From positions 1 to 37,516 of the forward strand of contig QKGS01000014.1 in the NCBI GenBank assembly GCA_003250355.1: DNA of 37,516 nt, in the 5' to 3' direction. Both the position numbers and the translations under genes were made by a program. The notes under the pieces were generated by a model, which worked only from the letters and a program-made list of their open reading frames with translations, was not told the origin of the DNA and made no database searches. The stretch is from Bacteroidota bacterium (lineage in GTDB: Bacteria; Bacteroidota; Bacteroidia; Bacteroidales; SZUA-534). Below are positions 16,950-24,832 of this stretch, in pieces (position 1 is the stretch's first letter; every line of letters begins with the position of its first letter).

Positions 16950-17660
16950 CTAATCTTCAGCAGTAGCCTGTTCTGATTCCATTTTCGATGCTTTATCGTT
17001 CATATTTAAGTTAGTGTAAATATTCTGTAAAGCTTTAAGTGTACTGTTACTTTTGGGATTGTATTCATAAGATTTTTCGAATAACGGTAATGCTTTTTCA
17101 AACTCTGCATTTGCTTTAGCATACTCGGCCTCAAATGCTTCCGGATCGGTTTCGTTCATACCGCTGTCATTGGCTGCTTTTTTTATGTCGTTTCCTTTGT
17201 TGTAAAACTCAACACCCTGACGCTGATAACAAACTGCTGCCAGTTTTATTAAAGACTCATCGCTGTTGTATTTAGCCAAACCTTCAACCAATATTTTATC
17301 CATACTTGTAAGGTCATCGCTATTCATATATATTTGAGCTATAAATACATAGGGCTTAGATTCTTTAAAATCGCTTTTTATTGCCTCTTCAAAATATGGT
17401 ATTGCCTCGTTGTATTTTTTCGATTTATATGCACAGTAACCTGCATTGTAAGTAAGATTAATGTCAACTTCAGAACCTTCGGCTTTATATAACTCTATAG
17501 CCTTTGAAAATGCTGCATACGCTGTTTTATAATCTTTGTTTTTATAAGCTTCTACTGCTTCATTGTTATAATCTACTGCCCCTTTTTCTTCTTGCGCTAC
17601 TATTATTCCTGCAAATCCTGAAATAAATACAAATACTAAAATAAAAAATACTCTGTTCAT
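16950..17660 (-). CDS. Exported TPR protein
   Basis: 236 residues from ATG 17660. An upstream in-frame extension to 17753 exists but would put 31 non-signal-like residues before MNRVFFILVFVFISGFAG, an obvious signal peptide, and would overlap the promoter. TPR units are visible: NNEAVEAYKNKDYKTAYAAF, NAGYCAYKSKKYNEAIPYFE and the C-terminal KALPLFEKSYEYNPKSN. It is probably a periplasmic or envelope scaffold. It has its own promoter (17701-17731) and terminator (16896-16927), so it is a single-gene unit. Confidence 0.85.
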   Translation of the reverse strand: MNRVFFILVFVFISGFAGIIVAQEEKGAVDYNNEAVEAYKNKDYKTAYAAFSKAIELYKAEGSEVDINLTYNAGYCAYKSKKYNEAIPYFEEAIKSDFKESKPYVFIAQIYMNSDDLTSMDKILVEGLAKYNSDESLIKLAAVCYQRQGVEFYNKGNDIKKAANDSGMNETDPEAFEAEYAKANAEFEKALPLFEKSYEYNPKSNSTLKALQNIYTNLNMNDKASKMESEQATAED

Positions 17661-17700
17661 AATATAATCTTGTTTTTGTGATTTTGTAAATTTTGAGCCC

Positions 17701-17731
17701 CAAATATAGGGCTTTTGAAAAAAAGATGCAA
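17701..17731 (-). promoter_or_regulatory. Promoter of the TPR gene
   Basis: Minus-strand TTG (17731-17729), 20-nt spacer and TATATTTG (17708-17701) match the Bacteroidota consensus. The distance to ATG 17660 is about 35 nt after the expected start, which supports the shorter reading frame. Confidence 0.65.
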
Positions 17732-17808
17732 ACCAAAGAGTTCGTGCAACCACACAATAAACTCACTTAATATCTGATAACGAGTGATTTAAGGTGTTAT
17801 TATTTTGG

Positions 17809-17867
17809 GTAGTGAGTAGTGAGTAGTGAGTAGTGAGTAGTGAGTAGTGAGTAGTGAGTAGTGAGTA
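17809..17867 (+). repeat. Heptamer tandem repeat (GTAGTGA, 8.4 copies)
   Basis: Eight perfect copies of GTAGTGA plus GTA. The tract ends 71 bp before the ATG of the glycosyltransferase at 17939. Perfect short repeats of this kind change length by strand slippage. A single similar unit (GTAGTGAGTA) occurs at about 3348-3357. Confidence 0.95.
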
Positions 17868-17938
17868 AAAAGTAATAGTGTAATTTACATATTTTCATTT
17901 TTATAATTATTTTCAGCCTTTCAAAAAATAAGAGTTAT

Positions 17939-19630
17939 ATGAACATTAATAATTTGGGCAACCTGGCGTATAAGAACCGATACTATATCTTCTTTATTTT
18001 CATTGGTTTAATATACTTTTTCAATCTGTTTATTGACGTTATGGATATTGATGCAGCACAGTATGCATCTATATCGATGGAGATGCTGGAAACCGGAAAT
18101 TTTCTGCAAGTATTTGAACGCGGGAAAGATTTTTTAGATAAACCTCCGATGCTTTTTTGGATGGCTGCGGCTTCGTATGCTCTATTTGGGTTATCGACAT
18201 TTGCATATAAACTGCCTGCTGTACTGGTTATATTACTGGGTATATTTTCGACCTATAAATTTGCACAAAACTGGTACGATAAAAAACGTGCCCGACTGGC
18301 AGCTTTGATAGTTGCAACCACACAGGCTTTTATGCTTATAACCAACGATATACGAACCGATGGAATACTTACTGGATATACAATATTTGCAGTGTGGCAA
18401 CTGGCATCGTTTTTACAGAACGGTAAGTTCAAGCATATAATATTAGGGTCTGTCGGATTGGCATTTGCCATGATGTCGAAAGGGCCAATTGCAGTAATAA
18501 TAGTTGGTGCAGCCATAGGGAGCAATATACTGTTAAACCGCCAATGGAAACACATACTCAAATGGCAATGGATAGCAATGTTTGTGTTTGTATTAATACT
18601 GTTGCTGCCTATGTGTTGGGGGCTTTATACTCAGTTCGACCTTCACCCCGAAAAAGTAGTATATAGCCTTGAAGGGCCTTCCGGTTTACGATTCTTTTTT
18701 TGGACACAAAGCTTTGGACGAATTACAGGTGAAATATACTGGGACAACGGTGCTCCGTTTGAATACTTTCTGCATACTATTATGTGGGATTTTCAACCAT
18801 GGGTACTATTCCTTTTTTTAGCAATTATTGACCGATTCAGAACTATAATCAAAAATAAATTCCGATCGCCAAACAGTAAAGAGCAATTTACATTCGGAGG
18901 TTTTGTACTTGTATTTTTAGCTCTTAGCACATCGAATTTTAAACTGCCTCACTATATATTTCCAATATTTCCGTTTGCTGCAATATTTACAGCCGATTAT
19001 TTGGTTTCTATATATGAAAATGGCAACAAGTATTTCAAAACACTCAAAAATATTCAGTTCGGATTGCTCCATATTTTATTTATAATGGTAGGAATAACTT
19101 TAACCATATTCTTCCCCGACCGTACTTTTATACTACCGGTATTTAGCATAGCTATGGTGGTACTATTTTATATTAGTAATGCAAAGATTACCGACCAACT
19201 CGAAAAGCTTATAACCATAACACTTATAGTAAATATTACAGTAAACCTGATAATGGCTACTCACTTCTACCCTTCTATAATGCCGTATCAGGTTGAAAAT
19301 GAAGTTGGAAAATGGGTAACAAAAAATAAAATACCGGATGATAAGTTTTACTGTTACCGCACATGGATACACTCTCTCGACTTTTATGCACAGCGCAATG
19401 TTATGGTAATAAACGAAAAACAGATAATAGAAAAACTGAATGCCGATACATATATTCTAACTGACCAAAAAGGGAAAAATGATATTATGAATACTAACGA
19501 CGAATGGCAAATAGTACACGAGTATCCTGAATTTTACGTAAGTATGCTTACCCCGGAATTTCTGTACGCAAAAACCAGAGCCAATACCCTTGAATACAAA
19601 TACCTATTGTTAAAAACCAAAAATAATTAA
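17939..19630 (+). CDS. GT39/ArnT-like membrane glycosyltransferase
   Basis: A 563-residue polytopic inner-membrane protein. The first luminal loop holds DVMDIDAAQYASISMEM, aligning with the DE.RYA motif of ArnT/PMT-type (GT39/GT83) enzymes that use polyprenyl-phosphate sugars. KDFLDKPPMLFWMAAASYALFG is also characteristic (the DKPP..YW element of ArnT relatives). About eleven hydrophobic segments follow, then a soluble C-terminal domain (about 455-563). The acceptor could be lipid A or a surface protein; I cannot tell. It is followed 11 bp later by a HAD phosphatase and is likely in one operon with it. The heptamer repeat lies in its upstream region. Confidence 0.85.
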   Translation: MNINNLGNLAYKNRYYIFFIFIGLIYFFNLFIDVMDIDAAQYASISMEMLETGNFLQVFERGKDFLDKPPMLFWMAAASYALFGLSTFAYKLPAVLVILLGIFSTYKFAQNWYDKKRARLAALIVATTQAFMLITNDIRTDGILTGYTIFAVWQLASFLQNGKFKHIILGSVGLAFAMMSKGPIAVIIVGAAIGSNILLNRQWKHILKWQWIAMFVFVLILLLPMCWGLYTQFDLHPEKVVYSLEGPSGLRFFFWTQSFGRITGEIYWDNGAPFEYFLHTIMWDFQPWVLFLFLAIIDRFRTIIKNKFRSPNSKEQFTFGGFVLVFLALSTSNFKLPHYIFPIFPFAAIFTADYLVSIYENGNKYFKTLKNIQFGLLHILFIMVGITLTIFFPDRTFILPVFSIAMVVLFYISNAKITDQLEKLITITLIVNITVNLIMATHFYPSIMPYQVENEVGKWVTKNKIPDDKFYCYRTWIHSLDFYAQRNVMVINEKQIIEKLNADTYILTDQKGKNDIMNTNDEWQIVHEYPEFYVSMLTPEFLYAKTRANTLEYKYLLLKTKNN

Positions 19631-19641
19631 TAAGCCCACCA

Positions 19642-20268
19642 ATGAGCAAAACTATAATATTCGACTTTGACGGAACCCTTGGTGATACTCTTTCGGCTGT
19701 TGTATCTATATACAACGATATGGCTCCAAAATATAAGTGCAAAATAGTAAATACCGAAGATGTTCAGCAGCTTAGAAGCCTTACCCCGCAAGAGGTAATT
19801 AAAAAACTCAATGTTGACTACGTAAAACTGCCACTGCTTTTAGCTATGGGAAAGCGAAAAATGAAAATAGGGGAAATTAAGCCATTCGATGGTATTATTG
19901 ATACTATTAAAATACTGCATGAACAAAAACACGTATTGGGCATACTAACATCAAATTCAAAAAGAAACATACGTAAATTCCTAAAAAACAACGATATACA
20001 ACACTATTTCAATTTCATAAGTACAAGTTCAAAACTATTTGGCAAGTCGTTGGTGTTACTTAATATAATGAAGGGTTACAACTTAAAGCCCAATGAAATA
20101 ATATATGTTGGCGATGAAACCCGCGATATAGAAGCTTGTAAGCTATCGAAAATACCTGTAGTATCTGTAAGCTGGGGGTTCAACACCCCTGGAGCTCTAA
20201 AAAAACTAAACCCCGAATACCTTATTAGTAAACCGGAAGAGCTTATTGATATTATAAACCGAGGGTAG
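19642..20268 (+). CDS. HAD-superfamily phosphatase (phosphoglycolate phosphatase-like)
   Basis: A 208-residue HAD hydrolase. Motif I is FDFDGTLGDT (Asp8, Asp10), motif II is GILTSNS, and motif IV is IIYVGDETRDIEACK. The cap is the helical type between motifs I and II, as in Gph-like enzymes. The substrate is not known. It starts 11 bp after the glycosyltransferase and ends before a long hairpin. Confidence 0.88.
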   Translation: MSKTIIFDFDGTLGDTLSAVVSIYNDMAPKYKCKIVNTEDVQQLRSLTPQEVIKKLNVDYVKLPLLLAMGKRKMKIGEIKPFDGIIDTIKILHEQKHVLGILTSNSKRNIRKFLKNNDIQHYFNFISTSSKLFGKSLVLLNIMKGYNLKPNEIIYVGDETRDIEACKLSKIPVVSVSWGFNTPGALKKLNPEYLISKPEELIDIINRG

Positions 20269-20287
20269 TTTACCGAAAATCGGAGAC

Positions 20288-20333
20288 TACCATATAATGT
20301 TTTATGATAAAAATCATAAAACATTATATGGTA
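20288..20333 (+). terminator. Perfect 20-bp hairpin after the HAD gene
   Basis: TACCATATAATGTTTTATGA (20288-20307) is perfectly complementary to 20314-20333, with a 6-nt loop TAAAAA. It lies 20 bp past the HAD stop and just before the next promoter. It is A+T-rich without a clear T tail, so it could be a terminator, an mRNA 3'-end stabiliser or a small inverted-repeat element. Confidence 0.65.
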
Positions 20334-20340
20334 TAATATA

Positions 20341-20348
20341 TATATTTG
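20341..20348 (+). promoter_or_regulatory. Candidate -7 element for the beta-barrel gene
   Basis: TATATTTG matches TAnnTTTG, 58 nt before ATG 20407. The -33 position falls within the hairpin, where no clear TTG is present. Confidence 0.45.
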
Positions 20349-20406
20349 CGCCCGTCAAATATGCCGTTAAGGCTAATCAATAACTTAATAATATTTACAT
20401 TTTACT

Positions 20407-21063
20407 ATGAAAAAAATCACATTACTGCTAGTTATGTTTTTAACTATCACTTATTCGTATTCTCAGTACAAATACTCTGTACACGCAGGTGCTGCTGTTC
20501 CATTATTGAACTTTGCATCAACCGATTTATATAACGATTTGGCTGCCGGAGCTTAAGTTGGTTTTAATACCGGTTTTGAATTTTCATACCAGTTTTCTGA
20601 AATGGGATTTGGAGCTTTTGGCGGTATTGACATAATGTACAACGGATTATCAAATAGTATTAAGAGTTTTTATAAAAACCAACTAAGCCCTATGTCTATT
20701 GATAAGTACTTTAAATATATAAATGTCCCTATTTCGTTAGGTGTTGATTACAGATATAATGTGGCCGACAATATTGGAATTATGTGCAAAGCAGGTATAG
20801 TATCAAATTATTTGAAAGTAACCAATATGGAAGCTTCAATGTTTGGCATAACAACAAAAGTATCGAACAAGCTCACCTCAATGCTCGGATTAAGATTAGG
20901 CGGAGGTATTTTGTTGAATGATAAAATATCGGTAATGCTAGATTATTACCCTATGACAAAGGGTATTGTTAAGTCAACTACCGAATCGTTTGGATATAAA
21001 TATGAACAAGATCTGAAAATTGATGTAGATATACTTACAGCAACAATAGGATTTTGGTTTTAA
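20407..21063 (+). pseudogene. Outer-membrane beta-barrel protein interrupted by a stop codon
   Basis: Read through, the frame gives 218 residues: a signal peptide (MKKITLLLVMFLTITYSYSQ), alternating strands typical of the Bacteroidota porin-like barrel (YSVHAGAAVPLLNF, VGFNTGFEFSYQF, LRLGGGILLNDKISVMLDYYP) and a C-terminal strand ending in GFWF. Codon 50 (20554-20556) is TAA, between AAGA and VGFN; one base change from AAA or CAA would explain it. The rest of the frame is clean, so the lesion is recent or a sequencing error. ATG 20602 could restart but without a signal peptide. Confidence 0.85.
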
Positions 21064-21102
21064 AAAAGTGTTATAAAATCATAAATTTTTATAATCCATT
21101 AT

Positions 21103-21133
21103 TTGGGAGTTTTTATAAATTCTTTTACGTTTG
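21103..21133 (+). promoter_or_regulatory. Promoter of the DUF5606 gene
   Basis: TTG at 21103-21105, a 20-nt spacer and TACGTTTG at 21126-21133 match the consensus. The leader to ATG 21161 is about 20 nt. This rules out the longer in-frame start at 21131, which is inside the -7 element. Confidence 0.65.
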
Positions 21134-21160
21134 CGCTCGTTAAAAACAAAAACCAAAATT

Positions 21161-21583
21161 ATGTTGAAAGATATATTAGCAATTGCGGGTCAGACAGGTC
21201 TTTACAAACTAATTTCACAGACCAAAAACGGTATTATTGTTGAGAATTTAGAAACAAAGAAACGTCAACCGGCTTACTCAAGTGCAAAAATAAGTACACT
21301 AAGCGAAATAGGTATTTACACAGCCGATGGCGAAGACAAGCCACTTGTTGAAGTGTTTAAAAGCATAAGAGATAAAGAATCGGGAGGTGCTGCAATAAGC
21401 CATAAATCGCAAAACGAAGAGCTAAAAGCTTATTTTGAGCAGGTTATGCCCGAGTACGATACAGAAAGAGTATATGTTTCTGACATAAAAAAAGTTCTTC
21501 AGTGGTACAATATTATTCAGAGTCTTGAAATGCTCAACATACTTGACCAAACTGAAGAAGAGGTAAAGGAAGATAAAGAATAA
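21161..21583 (+). CDS. DUF5606 family protein
   Basis: 140 residues from ATG 21161. MLKDILAIAGQTGLYKLISQ, KKRQPAYSSAKISTLSEIGIYT and PLVEVFKSIRDKE are typical of the Bacteroidota-specific DUF5606 family: an N-terminal small beta domain and a helical C-terminal part (about 85-125). The function is unknown; the family is cytoplasmic and widely conserved in the phylum. It has its own promoter and a terminator right after it. The acidic tail (QTEEEVKEDKE) is variable in the family. Confidence 0.88.
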   Translation: MLKDILAIAGQTGLYKLISQTKNGIIVENLETKKRQPAYSSAKISTLSEIGIYTADGEDKPLVEVFKSIRDKESGGAAISHKSQNEELKAYFEQVMPEYDTERVYVSDIKKVLQWYNIIQSLEMLNILDQTEEEVKEDKE

Positions 21584-21602
21584 AAAAAACTGAATACACA
21601 GG

Positions 21603-21640
21603 AAAAGGATTGATTGTAAATACAGTCAATCCTTTTTTTT
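21603..21640 (+). terminator. Terminator after the DUF5606 gene
   Basis: AAAAGGATTGA (21603-21613) pairs with TCAATCCTTTT (21626-21636) around a 12-nt loop, ending in eight Ts (to 21640). It lies only 15 bp before the M3 peptidase ATG, and no promoter fits between, so the peptidase may depend on read-through. Confidence 0.85.
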
Positions 21641-21654
21641 AACAAAAAAGCACA

Positions 21655-23361
21655 ATGAACTACACCATTAAGCGAACATACGTTAACGAATTGCTGAAAA
21701 TAGAAAACTTTAGCGACCTGAAACCATACTACAATGAGCTAAAAACAAGACATTTACTTAATGCTAACGATATACAGCAATGGTTAAAAGACAAGAGTGA
21801 ACTTGAAGCAGTAATTGAAGAAGACCTTGCGTGGCGATATATAAAAATGAACTGCGATACCAATAACCAAGATGCCGCAGAATTATTTAACCATTTTGTA
21901 ACAAATATTGAACCCGAGATATCGAAAGAATCGAACGAACTGGATAAAAAAATACTAAGCCCCGATGTAGCAAAATACATTGAGGCTGCAAAATACTATA
22001 CCGTTATACGAAGGGTTCGAAAAGATGTTGAAATATTCCGTGAAGAAAACATTCAGCTTGAAGCCCAAATGCAGCAAAAGGAACAGGAATATGGTCAAAT
22101 AGCTTCACAAATGACCATTACCTACCAAGGCGAAGAAATGACAATGCAGAAGGCTTCAAATTTCTTAAAAAACACCGACCGAATTGTTCGTGAACAAGTG
22201 TATAAAATGATTAACGACCGTAGATTCGACGATAGCGAAAAACTTAACACACTTCTGTCTGATTTAATATCTTTAAGAGATAAAATATCGGCAAATGCAG
22301 GTTTTGATAACTTCCGCGACTATAAATTTAGAGCCATGGGACGTTTCGACTATGGTGTAAACGACTGTAAACAATTTCACACAGCAGTAGCAGAAACAGT
22401 ATTGCCTGTTGTAAATAAAATATTGGAACAACGTAAAAAAAGCCTTAAAGTTGATACATTACGACCATGGGATTTACAAGTTGACGAAAATCTGAAACAA
22501 CCATTAATGCCTTTTAAAACAGCCGAAGAGCTGGTTAAAAAAACAGCTCTCTGTTTTCGTAATATTGAACCCGAATTTGGAGTATTTCTGAACCATATGA
22601 ATAAAATGGGTTATCTCGACCTTGATTCACGTAAGGGGAAAGCTCCAGGAGGTTTTAACTATCCGCTGCATGAAAGCAACGTACCTTTTATTTTTATGAA
22701 TGCCACAGGCAATATACGCGATGTGGTTACTATGCTTCATGAGGGTGGACACGCCATACATTCATTTCTAACTGCACCACTTGAACTTGTCGATTTTAAA
22801 GATACCCCATCGGAAGTAGCTGAACTTGCAAGTATGACTATGGAGCTTATTAGCATGGACTACTGGAATGTATATTTCGATAATGAAGAGGAACTAAAGA
22901 GAGCAAAACGTGAACATTTGTCTGATGTAATTTCTGTATTGCCCTGGGTTGCTACTGTCGACAAATTTCAACATTATTTGTATGAAAACCCTACCCATAC
23001 ACATGAAGAGCGAGAAAAGGCATGGCTCAATATTTCAAAGGAATTTGGAAACAATATAGTCGACTATTCTGGTGTAGAAAAATACCGCTCGGTTCGTTGG
23101 CAAAGTCAGCTACATATATTTGAAGTACCGTTTTACTACATAGAATATGGTTTTGCTCAGCTTGGAGCCATTGCTATATGGAAAAACTTTCGTGAGAATA
23201 AGGAACTGGCATTAAAACAATATAAAAATGCACTAAAACTTGGATATACAACAACAATACCCGAAATATATAAAGCTGCCGGTATAGAGTTCAATTTCTC
23301 GAAAGAATATATTAAAGAGTTAATGGATTTTGTGGTTGATGAATTGGAATTATTATATTAA
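21655..23361 (+). CDS. M3-family oligoendopeptidase (PepF-like)
   Basis: A 568-residue cytoplasmic zinc metallopeptidase that degrades short peptides. The zinc motif is LHEGGHAIHSF with His362, Glu363 and His366; the third ligand Glu is in the following helix (DTPSEVAELASMTMEL). The length fits the M3B oligoendopeptidase branch. The start ATG 21655 follows a strong terminator by 15 bp. The 3' end overlaps the convergent deacetylase-like gene by 9 nt. Confidence 0.92.
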   Translation: MNYTIKRTYVNELLKIENFSDLKPYYNELKTRHLLNANDIQQWLKDKSELEAVIEEDLAWRYIKMNCDTNNQDAAELFNHFVTNIEPEISKESNELDKKILSPDVAKYIEAAKYYTVIRRVRKDVEIFREENIQLEAQMQQKEQEYGQIASQMTITYQGEEMTMQKASNFLKNTDRIVREQVYKMINDRRFDDSEKLNTLLSDLISLRDKISANAGFDNFRDYKFRAMGRFDYGVNDCKQFHTAVAETVLPVVNKILEQRKKSLKVDTLRPWDLQVDENLKQPLMPFKTAEELVKKTALCFRNIEPEFGVFLNHMNKMGYLDLDSRKGKAPGGFNYPLHESNVPFIFMNATGNIRDVVTMLHEGGHAIHSFLTAPLELVDFKDTPSEVAELASMTMELISMDYWNVYFDNEEELKRAKREHLSDVISVLPWVATVDKFQHYLYENPTHTHEEREKAWLNISKEFGNNIVDYSGVEKYRSVRWQSQLHIFEVPFYYIEYGFAQLGAIAIWKNFRENKELALKQYKNALKLGYTTTIPEIYKAAGIEFNFSKEYIKELMDFVVDELELLY

Positions 23362-24303
23362 ATATTTCATTAACCGAAACTCATAATTAACGCCCGATTG
23401 TTTTATTTTTTGTATGGTATCAGCCAAATATTCTTTATAAATATTTGGCCCTTCCATATGGCAACCAACAGATAATACAAAGTCGGTATTTTGATTTTTA
23501 AAATACTCTAATTGCTTATTATGAGTAAGTTCAAATGTAGCAAAATCAGACATAGCTCCGTTATTGGGTATTTCAAGTATAATTCCTATTTTATATGGTT
23601 GGGTAAAAATATTGATAGCTCCTGTATAAAATTGTTTCATATACCCATTGGCCAAATACCCGGTATTAATTGTTTTATTACCCCACGTATCAATTACCTG
23701 CCGGGTAAATACACCATTTTTATCGCCAAAATTATCTTTATAATTTCCATTATCAACCTCATTATATCCAAATGAAAATACCTGCGGTGGAACAGCCGAT
23801 GAATCATATTTAAAACCCTCTTGCTCAAGTATTTTATACACTGTTTCATTTATAAGCCACCCTCCTGCCCTAAAACCTTGTATGTTGCAGTTAAAATAGT
23901 TTTCAGTTATTTGTTTTGCACCTGCAATAATAGTTTTAAGTTCAATAGAATTATAAACTGTCAATGGTACTCCCCGCCCCGAAGTAAGAACCGTTTTTAA
24001 CCATTGCGGATAATATTGAGGCAAAACACGATAATAATTATTACTAATTCGAAAAGGGATATTGAAATATTTTACAAGCTCTTTGCGAGGGTGTAAGTCA
24101 ATTCCTATTTCATCTATTGGTAATATTATACCATTAAACTTTTGCTTATCAATTGTTCTGAGAAAATATGATGGGCAAATAAAATGATTGATTGGTATAT
24201 CGGGAAAATACTTCCTGCGCCATTGCCTGAAATAACCAAGATTACTAAGGCTCTCTCCTTCCCAATCTACACTTATATTTATTATTAGTTTTTTGTTACT
24301 CAC
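23353..24303 (-). CDS. Polysaccharide deacetylase-like (NodB-fold) protein
   Basis: 316 residues. NodB-like elements: ISVDWEG with Asp13 as the catalytic-base position, EIGIDLHPRKEL with His71, GFRAGGW with Arg145 (as in FRAPG of the family), KYDSS, and SVGCHMEG near the C-terminus. The second His of the usual HxxxH metal pair is not evident, so activity is uncertain. No signal peptide. The start is GTG 24303, overlapping the TGA of the upstream mini-ORF (GTGA); no ATG exists near the N-terminus, so the 5' end may have been created by a deletion that removed the previous gene's end. Confidence 0.75.
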   Translation of the reverse strand: MSNKKLIINISVDWEGESLSNLGYFRQWRRKYFPDIPINHFICPSYFLRTIDKQKFNGIILPIDEIGIDLHPRKELVKYFNIPFRISNNYYRVLPQYYPQWLKTVLTSGRGVPLTVYNSIELKTIIAGAKQITENYFNCNIQGFRAGGWLINETVYKILEQEGFKYDSSAVPPQVFSFGYNEVDNGNYKDNFGDKNGVFTRQVIDTWGNKTINTGYLANGYMKQFYTGAINIFTQPYKIGIILEIPNNGAMSDFATFELTHNKQLEYFKNQNTDFVLSVGCHMEGPNIYKEYLADTIQKIKQSGVNYEFRLMKYLI

Positions 24304-24476
24304 TTATTAAATTGGTCTATTGCTTGTATTTCAACATTACTTAATTTACTAAAGCTTTCATTAGTAAGTGGCATTATTGTTTCTATTTGTTCAATTGCAT
24401 AATTTAAGCGTGATATATGGAGCTTACATACATCTATTGACCTGTTTAGCTTTTCTATTACTACCTGATTTGTCAT
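24300..24476 (-). pseudogene. Truncated HI0074/HEPN-like partner of a nucleotidyltransferase
   Basis: 58 codons, starting ATG 24476 inside the stop of the nucleotidyltransferase (ATGA overlap) and ending TGA at 24302-24300, overlapping the next gene's GTG. VIEKLNRSIDVCKLHISRLN and NVEIQAIDQFNK resemble the N-terminal part of Bacteroidota partner proteins of MNT domains, which normally continue (DQF-x-RFSKLQD-like) to about 110-140 residues. Here the protein stops right at DQFNK, so it appears truncated. Confidence 0.6.
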
Positions 24477-24773
24477 AACAATAACGATGTTTCCTTTATT
24501 TGATTAACAAAATCTTTATTATGCTGCAAATCGAGAACAACATCAATTTTTCTTTCTCCAATTTGCTTTTTTAGTAAAACTAAAAATTGGAGCTTTTTAT
24601 CAAAACTTTCGCTTTCTCTTATATTACCAATATGACTAATTAATAAATCAATATCACCTCCTTTTTTGGTATCATCGGTACGTGAGCCAAATAAATATAC
24701 TTTAGCATTATTACCAAAAAACGGTTTGTGCTGTTTGCTTTATAATATCTATTTGATAATTGCTAATTCTCAT
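24473..24773 (-). pseudogene. Nucleotidyltransferase (MNT/MinDI-type) with frameshift
   Basis: ATG 24773 gives RISNYQIDIIKQTAQTVF and then runs into TAA. Removing one base of the six-A run (24716-24721; T6 on the coding strand) restores a frame of about 100 codons with FGSRTDDTKKGGDIDLLI (GS..DID catalytic motif of Pol-beta-type nucleotidyltransferases) and RKIDVVLDL, ending with TGA 24475-24473. The protein belongs to the MNT component of HEPN/MNT-like pairs. The lesion is a single-base insertion in a homopolymer: real, phase-variable or a sequencing error. Confidence 0.8.
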
Positions 24774-24832
24774 AAGTTCGTATTTTACTTTAAAAATATA
24801 AAAAAACAGACTTAGATTTTATAAAAAATATA

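Noticed and set aside
17661-17753. N-terminal extension of the TPR protein
   Set aside because: The extension covers a good promoter match and would bury the signal peptide; ATG 17660 fits better.
21131-21160. Longer TTG start for the DUF5606 protein
   Set aside because: The TTG is part of the -7 element, and family members start at MLK.
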